Below, one piece after another: positions 22,800-27,919 of a stretch of DNA of 27,919 nucleotides; positions within the stretch are counted from its first letter, which is position 1, and every line of letters begins with the position of its first letter. The stretch is from CAZKEG01 sp964601575. Lineage in GTDB: Bacteria; Desulfobacterota; Thermodesulfobacteria; Thermodesulfobacteriales; Thermodesulfatatoraceae. The stretch spans positions 1-27,919 of the forward strand of contig CAZROA010000061.1 of NCBI GenBank assembly GCA_964601575.1. Reading direction: 5' to 3'. Below the pieces are notes generated by a model. The model was not told the origin of the DNA. It did no database searches and saw only the letters and a program-made list of their open reading frames with translations. The translations under genes and the position numbers were made by a program.

Positions 22800-24074
22800 T
22801 CATCCTCTGGAAAAGACTATTTCACCGCCAACGATGGTAAATACCGCCTGGCCAGACATCTCCCACCCTAGGAAGGGGGAATTTTTACCCTTGGAATGGA
22901 GATCTTCTTTGGTTACCACCCATTTTCGTTCTGGATCGATTATGGTCACGTCTGCCGGGGAGCCCGGTTTCAGGGTCCCGCCGGGGATACGAAGGATACG
23001 GGCCGGATTGGTGGACAAGAGCTCAATAGCCCGAAAAAGAGATATAACTCCCTCTGAAACCAGCTTTAAGGTCAAAGGAAGCGCCGTCTCTAGTCCTATC
23101 AGCCCAAAGGCCGCTAATTCGAATTCGATTTCCTTTTCCAGATCGCTGTGGGGGGCATGATCCGTGGCAATGACATCTAGCGTGCCGTCGGCCAAGGCTT
23201 CCAGCACAGCGGCTCGGTCTTCTGCTGAGCGAAGAGGAGGATTGACCTTGGCGTAGGTGTTGTAACCGAAAGTGGCCTCTTCGGTGAGGGTGAAATAATG
23301 GGGGGCGGTTTCAGCGGTGACCGGAAGGCCTTCTTTCTTGGCCTTACGGATGATTTCTACCCCTAGCTTGGTGGAGACATGGGCGATGTGGACCGGGGTG
23401 CCAGTTAGCCTGGCCAACATCACTTCGCGAAAGATGGCCACCGCTTCTCCTTCCGCGGGGATTCCTTTCATCCCCAATGTGGCCGAGGCCAGACCTTCAT
23501 TTACTTGCCCGCCCTCTGAGAGAGAGAGCTCTTCGGCGTGAGAGATGATGGGGAGATCGAAATTTTTAGCGTATTCTAAGGCTAGCCGCATGACTGCCGC
23601 CTCAGGCACCGGACGCCCATCATCAGAAAGCGCCACGGCCCCGGCCTGTTTGAGTTCCCCAAACTCGGTCAGGACCTCCCCTTTTTGTCCCTTAGTGATA
23701 CAAGCGATGGGATAGACCCTGGTAGCAGCTTCCTTTTGGGCCTTTTCCAAGATATAACGCGTCACTTCGGCTTCATCGTTTGGGGGCTTGGTGTTGGGCA
23801 TGCAGGCCACAGCGGTAAAACCCCCTGCCGCCGCAGCCTTGGTCCCGCTGGCGATGGTCTCCTTCCATTCTTCGCCTGGCTCTCGCAGATGGACATGCAT
23901 ATCGATTAGGCCTGGAGTGACCAAAAGCCCTTGGCAATCAATGACCTTGGCCCCTTGGGCAGAAAGCCCTTGGCCGAGGGTACTTATTTGACCATCCTCC
24001 AAGAGGACATCTAAGACCTGATCAAGGCCCTGGGAGGGGTCGATCACCCGTCCGCCTTTAAGCAGGATCTTCAT
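22800..24074 (-). CDS. pyrC: Dihydroorotase
   Basis: A 424-residue amidohydrolase that closes carbamoyl aspartate to dihydroorotate in pyrimidine synthesis. The metal site of the active class I enzyme is complete: DMHVHLREPG (H60, H62), the bridging-Asp region ALSDDGRPV, ISHAEE, IAHVST and ATDHAPH, with CMPNTKPP as the substrate loop. It is therefore a real catalyst rather than the inactive PyrC-like partner of some PyrB enzymes. Its start overlaps the pyrB stop by four bases (ATGA), so it is translationally coupled. It is the last gene of argD-pyrB-pyrC; no convincing terminator is visible in the 108 bases before tadA. Confidence 0.96.
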   Translation of the reverse strand: MKILLKGGRVIDPSQGLDQVLDVLLEDGQISTLGQGLSAQGAKVIDCQGLLVTPGLIDMHVHLREPGEEWKETIASGTKAAAAGGFTAVACMPNTKPPNDEAEVTRYILEKAQKEAATRVYPIACITKGQKGEVLTEFGELKQAGAVALSDDGRPVPEAAVMRLALEYAKNFDLPIISHAEELSLSEGGQVNEGLASATLGMKGIPAEGEAVAIFREVMLARLTGTPVHIAHVSTKLGVEIIRKAKKEGLPVTAETAPHYFTLTEEATFGYNTYAKVNPPLRSAEDRAAVLEALADGTLDVIATDHAPHSDLEKEIEFELAAFGLIGLETALPLTLKLVSEGVISLFRAIELLSTNPARILRIPGGTLKPGSPADVTIIDPERKWVVTKEDLHSKGKNSPFLGWEMSGQAVFTIVGGEIVFSRG

Positions 24075-25000
24075 GCCCCACCTCCCAAGAGAAGGACTAA
24101 CAAGGCCATCCTAATGGCCACCCCGTTTTCGACCTGCTCCAGGATCACGTTTCGGGGATCGTTTTGTAGTTCGGGATGTAGCTCTACCCCCCAGTTGATG
24201 GGCCCTGGGTGCATGAGGAGACAATCTTCTTTGGCTAGTTCCAGTCTTTGGCGATTGAGGCCAAAGTAGATGGCGTATTCCCTAAGGGAAGGAAAGAGCG
24301 GACGACCATGGCGTTCCTTTTGGACCCTCAGGGCCATGACCACATCTGCCCCGGAAAGGGCCTCTTCTAGCCGATAACAGACCCTGGCCCCTAAGGCCTC
24401 TCTTTCTGGTGGAAGCATGGTGGCCGGGCCAGAGACATACACTTCTGAACCCATCTTACGAAAGCCAACGATATTAGAATGGGCCACACGGCTATGACGT
24501 ATATCGCCGATGATGGCCACTTTAAGCCCAGAGAGAGTTCCCTTCTTTTGACGCACGGTGAGCATATCCAACAAGGCTTGGGTGGGGTGGGCATGAAACC
24601 CATCTCCGGCGTTTATGACTCGGGCCTTGGTATGCTTGGCGATAAAATGAGGGGCCCCGGCCTTGGGGTGGCGGATGACAAAGAGGTCCGTGCCCATGGC
24701 CTCCAAGTTGAGCACGGTGTCCAGTAAAGTTTCTCCCTTTTCTACACTGCTCATCCGCGCGGTGAAGTTGAAGGTGTCTGCCGAGAGGGTCTTGGCCGCC
24801 TTTTCAAAGGAGAGTCTGGTCCTGGTGCTCGGCTCAAAGAAGAGGTTGGTGACCAATTTGCCCCGCAGGGTGGGGACCTTGGGGATAGGACGCCGGAGGA
24901 CCTCTTTGAGGCTATCAGCAAGATCTAAGACAGAGACGATATCATCCGGGGTAAGAGAGGTGATATCGAGTAGATGACGTTGTGAAAAAAGAACACTCAT
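24071..25000 (-). CDS. pyrB: Aspartate carbamoyltransferase catalytic subunit
   Basis: A 309-residue enzyme joining carbamoyl phosphate and aspartate. The carbamoyl phosphate loop FFEPSTRTRLSFE (STRTR at 58-62), SSVEKGETLLDT and HPTQALLDML (H138) are present. The LMHPGP segment continues INWGVEL, where many relatives have NRG; the effect of Trp is unknown. ATG 25000 is chosen for the typical start MSVLFSQRHLLDI and the usual length; a TTG at 25054 overlapping the argD stop would add 18 residues. A GGAG lies close before the ATG. No pyrI regulatory chain is visible, so it is probably of the unregulated or PyrC-associated type. It lies 50 bases after argD. Confidence 0.95.
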   Translation of the reverse strand: MSVLFSQRHLLDITSLTPDDIVSVLDLADSLKEVLRRPIPKVPTLRGKLVTNLFFEPSTRTRLSFEKAAKTLSADTFNFTARMSSVEKGETLLDTVLNLEAMGTDLFVIRHPKAGAPHFIAKHTKARVINAGDGFHAHPTQALLDMLTVRQKKGTLSGLKVAIIGDIRHSRVAHSNIVGFRKMGSEVYVSGPATMLPPEREALGARVCYRLEEALSGADVVMALRVQKERHGRPLFPSLREYAIYFGLNRQRLELAKEDCLLMHPGPINWGVELHPELQNDPRNVILEQVENGVAIRMALLVLLLGGGA

Positions 25001-25050
25001 GGTCTCCGTCCATCTGGCTGAAAGAGGGATAGCAAAACCCCTCTGCCCGG

Positions 25051-26250
25051 TCAAGCCATTTCCGAAACCTCCTCCATGATTTCCTCCAGAGCGGTGTAAA
25101 GGGCATCGATCTCGCGATAGGCAATGGTCAGAGGAGGAGTAAACCGGAGGACCTTTTCTTGAATGCCATTGGCCAGGATACGCCGCTTGAACAAGGCCTC
25201 AACCACCGGAGCCACAGGGATGGAGAGCTCCATGGCCTGGATCAGGCCTACTCCTCGAACTTCGACCACCAAAGAGGGGAATTTCTCCCCTAGGGCAAGT
25301 AACCTTTGGCGTAAGGCCTTGCCCTTGAGGTCGACCTCTTTTAGGAAGTCAGGTTTGAGCAAGGCCTTCAAAACTTCTATTCCCGCAGCACAGGCCACCG
25401 GGTTACCACCAAAAGTAGAGGCATGAGTTCCAGGTTCCAGGGCGGACATGATTTCTTCTTTGGCCAACATGGCCCCCAAGGGTATGCCTCCAGCCAAGGC
25501 CTTGGCCAAGGTCATGATATCCGGTTCTATGCCGTAAAGTTCATAAGCAAAAAGACGCCCCGTACGCCCAAGGCCGACTTGAATCTCATCAAAAATAAGA
25601 AGGGCCTGGTGTTTATGACAAAGTTCCCGGGCGGTCTCTAAAAATTCTCTGTTTAGAGGTATTACTCCTCCTTCTCCTAAGATGGGTTCTAAGATTACGG
25701 CACAGGTCTTTTCATCTATAGCTTCTTTTAGGGCCTTCAGGTCATTGGGCGGTATATGGACAAAGCCCGGGACAAGGGGTTCAAAGCCTTCCCAATAGGC
25801 AGGTTGGCCGGTGGCGGAAAGGGCCCCGAAGGTCCGCCCGTGGAAGGATTTCTCTAAGGCCACAAACTTGATCTTTTCTGGGCCGTGGTTTTTCCAGGCG
25901 TAACGACGGGCAAGCTTAAGCGCCGCCTCAATGGCTTCAGCCCCGCTGTTACAAAAGAAAACCTTTTCTGCAAAGGAATTCTCACACAAAAGCTCGGCCA
26001 GACGAGCTTGTGGTTCGGTCCAATATAGGTTGGAGACGTGGATGAGTCTTTGGGCCTGTTCGCAGATGGCCTTAGCCACTGCCTCTGGCGCATGGCCCAA
26101 GGAGCAGACGGCTATACCAGCGGTGAAGTCTAGATATTCATGACCCTCTTCGTCATAGAGCCTTGAGCCCTTACCCCGGACAAAGGCTACTGGAAACCGA
26201 CGATAATTTCCGGCCAAATAGATCTCTCCCAAATCCTTGATATAGGCCAT
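25051..26250 (-). CDS. argD: Acetylornithine aminotransferase
   Basis: A 399-residue class III PLP aminotransferase of arginine synthesis, exchanging acetylornithine and acetylglutamate semialdehyde. It has LDFTAGIAVCSLGHAPEAV, NSGAEAIEAALKLAR (cofactor phosphate site), SFHGRTFGALSATGQ, LIFDEIQVGLGRTG, and the PLP Lys in TLAKALAGGIPLGAM (K250), followed by HASTFGGNPVACAAG. Related enzymes may use succinyl-diaminopimelate or ornithine as well. The ATG has an AGGAGA ribosome binding site 8 bases upstream and a good promoter. It heads the argD-pyrB-pyrC unit, linking arginine and pyrimidine synthesis, which both draw on carbamoyl phosphate. Confidence 0.94.
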   Translation of the reverse strand: MAYIKDLGEIYLAGNYRRFPVAFVRGKGSRLYDEEGHEYLDFTAGIAVCSLGHAPEAVAKAICEQAQRLIHVSNLYWTEPQARLAELLCENSFAEKVFFCNSGAEAIEAALKLARRYAWKNHGPEKIKFVALEKSFHGRTFGALSATGQPAYWEGFEPLVPGFVHIPPNDLKALKEAIDEKTCAVILEPILGEGGVIPLNREFLETARELCHKHQALLIFDEIQVGLGRTGRLFAYELYGIEPDIMTLAKALAGGIPLGAMLAKEEIMSALEPGTHASTFGGNPVACAAGIEVLKALLKPDFLKEVDLKGKALRQRLLALGEKFPSLVVEVRGVGLIQAMELSIPVAPVVEALFKRRILANGIQEKVLRFTPPLTIAYREIDALYTALEEIMEEVSEMA

Positions 26251-26268
26251 AACCTTGTCTCCTTTTCC

Positions 26269-26297
26269 AAGATACGAAGCAGCAAAACCGTTTTCAA
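26269..26297 (-). promoter_or_regulatory. Sigma-70-type promoter of argD-pyrB-pyrC
   Basis: On the minus strand TTGAAA (26297-26292) and TATCTT (26274-26269) are separated by 17 bases and lie about 20 bases before the argD ATG, leaving a short leader with the ribosome binding site. Confidence 0.5.
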
Positions 26298-26299
26298 CC

Positions 26300-26313
26300 T
26301 TAATCCCGATTAA
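26300..26313. repeat. 14-bp palindrome upstream of the argD promoter
   Basis: TTAATC, centre CC, GATTAA form perfect six-base arms two bases upstream of the argD -35 element. It could be an activator or repressor site. It does not match the arginine repressor box that I know, so no regulator is assigned. Confidence 0.3.
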
Positions 26314-26435
26314 AGAAATAGAAAAGGAATCCCTCTTCAGGACTCCCCGCGGATAAACGGACCATATTCGAGGAAAAGTCTTTCTTAGAAGAAAATTTTT
26401 ACTTTAGAGCTAATTTTTAGGGCAGATCCGAACTT

Positions 26436-26461
26436 AATTTAAACTATTCTAGTTTGAAATT
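26436..26461. repeat. Palindrome overlapping the -35 region of the octaheme cytochrome gene
   Basis: AAACTA, centre TTC, TAGTTT (26441-26455) is a perfect inverted repeat, and AATTT/AAATT on the flanks extend it with one extra G. Its right arm overlaps the -35 hexamer of the candidate promoter at 26454, the position of a typical repressor or activator site. It does not look like an FNR-type TTGAT box. Confidence 0.4.
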
Positions 26462-26482
26462 TTAATTAAATTTAAATATCTT
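26454..26482 (+). promoter_or_regulatory. Candidate promoter of the octaheme cytochrome gene
   Basis: TTGAAA at 26454-26459 and TATCTT at 26477-26482 are separated by 17 bases, the same two hexamers as the divergent argD promoter. Transcription would start near 26489 and give a leader of about 65 bases. The AT-rich surroundings offer other possible -10 boxes. Confidence 0.4.
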
Positions 26483-26554
26483 CTCTAATAAAAGAAAAAT
26501 CACTTTTTGTTTTGAGGATATTTGTAAGAAAATACAAAATTAAGGAGGTTTAGA

Positions 26555-27826
26555 ATGAAAAAATGGGTTTATTTAGGTTGTTTCCTGGGAATATTAATGT
26601 TTTGCTCCTCCGTCTGGGCCAAAAAAGTCGATATGTGTGTAAAATGTCACCAAAAGATAAGCCCCGGACAGGTAACGGATTGGAAGGCCAGCAAACATTT
26701 TAAGGAGGGTGTGGATTGTGTAGTCTGCCATGGTGATCGGCACACCAGCGAGAAAGACATCAAAGAGGCCCAACTTCCGGATGAACACGTCTGCGCCCGG
26801 TGTCACGAGAAACAATTCAAACAATTTCTAAGGGGCAAACACAACCTCGGCTGGGCGGCATTGAATGCCCTTCCGGTCACCCATCTGGAGCCAGACATCT
26901 TAATGGAAGGTGGCGGTGGTTGTGGCGGTTGTCATAACATGGGCATCAAGTCCGAAGAACAGAAGGCCAAACTCCACCAAAAGGGTTATCGCTACCAGAA
27001 CAATTCCTGCGACGAATGCCATACCAGGCACACCTTTTCCAAAAAGGAGGCCCTAGATCCCCGGGCCTGCCGCCAATGTCATATGGGTTATGATCATCCC
27101 CAATGGGAGATGTGGAGTTCCTCAAAGCATGGTTCTCGTTGGTTGACCAAACAAGAAGGGCATCTCCCCAAAGAGGCCCAAGCGCCTACTTGTCAAGATT
27201 GTCACATGCCCAACGGCAATCATGAGAACAGGACGGCTTGGGGCTTTCTTGGGGTGAGGTTACCCATCAATGATCCAGAATGGGCCAAGGCCCAGGTGGT
27301 CCTCTTAAAGGCTCTAGGAGTGCTTAATCCGGAGACCGGCAAGCCCACTTCCCGTCTGGAACTGGTCAAGGCAGCCGATTTGGCCCGCTTAAGTGATGAA
27401 GCCTTTCAGAAAGAACGGGCCAAAATGATCAAGACTTGTACTAGGTGCCATTCGGAAAGTTACGTCAGATTTCGTTTTAGGCTAGCGGATGAGATGATGA
27501 AGAAAAGTACTATTCTCTTGGCTGAAGCCATCCAAATCGTGGCTGATCTTTACAAAGACGGCATCTTGAAAAAACGCCCTGATCAGCCCTTTGCCTATCC
27601 AGATTTTCTCTACTTTATGCGGACTGGTTACGGTGACCTGAGCAAGCTTTCTTACATTGAACAAGTTCTCTTTCAGATGTACATGAAACACCGCATGAGG
27701 GCCTATCAAGCCTTTTTCCACGTAAATCCAGATTATGCCTATTGGTATGGTTGGGCCATGATGGTCAAAGACCTCGGCGAGATCAAAGAGTTGGCCGCTC
27801 AGATGAGGGCTGCCCACAGAAACTAA
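26555..27826 (+). CDS. Octaheme c-type cytochrome of the hydroxylamine oxidoreductase family
   Basis: A 423-residue exported protein with a signal peptide (MKKWVYLGCFLGILMFCSSVWA, cut after about 22) and eight CxxCH heme sites at C28, C55, C80, C123, C152, C172, C213 and C295. The spacing and the segments HNLGWAAL, GGGGCGGCHN, CDECHTRH, CRQCHMGYDHPQWEMW, SSKHGSRW and TAWGFLGVRLP match the HAO family; by position the fourth site (123-127) would be the catalytic heme. The C-terminal third is helical and heme-free, and holds tyrosines near 394-398; whether one is the cross-linking Tyr of oxidative HAO needs an alignment. Reductive HAO-like enzymes of anaerobes lack it and are thought to act on nitrite or hydroxylamine, which would suit an ammonifying anaerobe. 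AAGGAGG precedes the ATG. Confidence 0.88.
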   Translation: MKKWVYLGCFLGILMFCSSVWAKKVDMCVKCHQKISPGQVTDWKASKHFKEGVDCVVCHGDRHTSEKDIKEAQLPDEHVCARCHEKQFKQFLRGKHNLGWAALNALPVTHLEPDILMEGGGGCGGCHNMGIKSEEQKAKLHQKGYRYQNNSCDECHTRHTFSKKEALDPRACRQCHMGYDHPQWEMWSSSKHGSRWLTKQEGHLPKEAQAPTCQDCHMPNGNHENRTAWGFLGVRLPINDPEWAKAQVVLLKALGVLNPETGKPTSRLELVKAADLARLSDEAFQKERAKMIKTCTRCHSESYVRFRFRLADEMMKKSTILLAEAIQIVADLYKDGILKKRPDQPFAYPDFLYFMRTGYGDLSKLSYIEQVLFQMYMKHRMRAYQAFFHVNPDYAYWYGWAMMVKDLGEIKELAAQMRAAHRN

Positions 27827-27840
27827 CTTGTTAGGTAGTT

Positions 27841-27861
27841 AGGCGGGGCCATGCCCCGCCT
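27841..27861. terminator. Strong hairpin between convergent genes, likely shared terminator
   Basis: AGGCGGGGC, loop CAT, GCCCCGCCT make a nine-base perfect GC-rich stem 14 bases after the cytochrome stop and just after the stop of the convergent gene at 27863. The T-run is weak on both sides, so it may also act by stabilising mRNA ends. Confidence 0.65.
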
Positions 27862-27862
27862 T

Positions 27863-27919
27863 CTAAGCCTTGGAGAGAACTTTGTCCCGGCTCTTGGCCA
27901 TTAATTCTTCCAAGTTCTC
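27863..27919 (-). CDS. C-terminal end of a convergent gene cut by the window edge
   Basis: The minus strand reads 18 codons without interruption (ENLEELMAKSRDKVLSKA) and then TAG at 27865-27863, immediately before the shared hairpin. The amino acid composition is like the other proteins of the window. Too little is visible to name a family. Confidence 0.5.
   Translation of the reverse strand, partial: ENLEELMAKSRDKVLSKA

Larger units (their letters stand above)
26251..26554. other. 304-base divergent regulatory region, AT-rich on the cytochrome side
   Basis: No gene is visible here. The left part holds the argD promoter and a 14-base palindrome. The part from about 26380 to 26550 is very rich in A and T and holds a palindrome, a candidate promoter and the AAGGAGG ribosome binding site of the cytochrome gene. 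The base composition is distinctly lower in GC than any gene in the window. Confidence 0.7.

Noticed and set aside
1..27919. CRISPR arrays, insertion sequences, integrases, att sites, toxin-antitoxin or phage genes
   Set aside because: None seen: no regularly spaced repeats, no transposase or integrase motifs, and almost all of the sequence is covered by ordinary chromosomal genes.

Overview
The window reads as a chromosomal core segment from a thermophilic, anaerobic, sulfur- or sulfate-metabolising bacterium, most likely of the Thermodesulfobacteria/Desulfobacterota type. The clues are inferential: an AhbC-type radical SAM enzyme of the siroheme-dependent heme pathway, an octaheme hydroxylamine-oxidoreductase-like cytochrome, type IV pilus motor genes, compact gene spacing with frequent GTG/TTG starts, and Lys/Glu-rich proteins. 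There is no rRNA, CRISPR array, insertion sequence or prophage.

Layout. (1) Positions 1-8518, minus strand: one tightly spaced run reading pilT, a second pilT/pilU-like ATPase, a zinc-ribbon protein, galU, a priA-like gene, a ClpX-like AAA+ ATPase, a degenerate receiver protein and ahbC (cut by the window edge). (2) Positions 8519-8619: a divergent promoter region with a 16-bp palindrome. (3) Positions 8620-13528, plus strand: ftsE-ftsX-envC-ctpA-DUF610, an envelope and cell-division unit. (4) Positions 13575-19231, plus strand: hisC-cmk-rpsA-sppA and a gene fusing an HU/IHF DNA-bending domain to a Ppx/GppA phosphatase. (5) guaB (19333-20802), then pilC (20860-22071), whose ribosome binding site lies in a 13-bp perfect inverted repeat. 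(6) Minus strand 22149-26250: argD-pyrB-pyrC, then tadA, whose stop codon overlaps a tRNA-Ser(CGA) gene by one base. (7) Plus strand 26555-27826: the octaheme cytochrome behind a 304-bp AT-rich regulatory region, ended by a strong hairpin shared with a convergent gene cut by the right edge.

How it works together. FtsE/FtsX drive EnvC, which activates periplasmic amidases; CtpA and the DUF610 protein complete a cell-wall processing unit. PilT, the PilT paralogue and PilC belong to one type IV pilus machine, but their genes are split around the division cluster. ArgD, PyrB and PyrC share carbamoyl-phosphate/arginine/pyrimidine metabolism. TadA and tRNA-Ser are both translation components.

The most unusual items are the HU-Ppx fusion, a PriA that has lost its helicase motifs but kept its zinc cysteines, a receiver protein lacking every phosphorylation residue beside a ClpX-like ATPase with a long extra C-terminus, and the hairpin over the pilC ribosome binding site.
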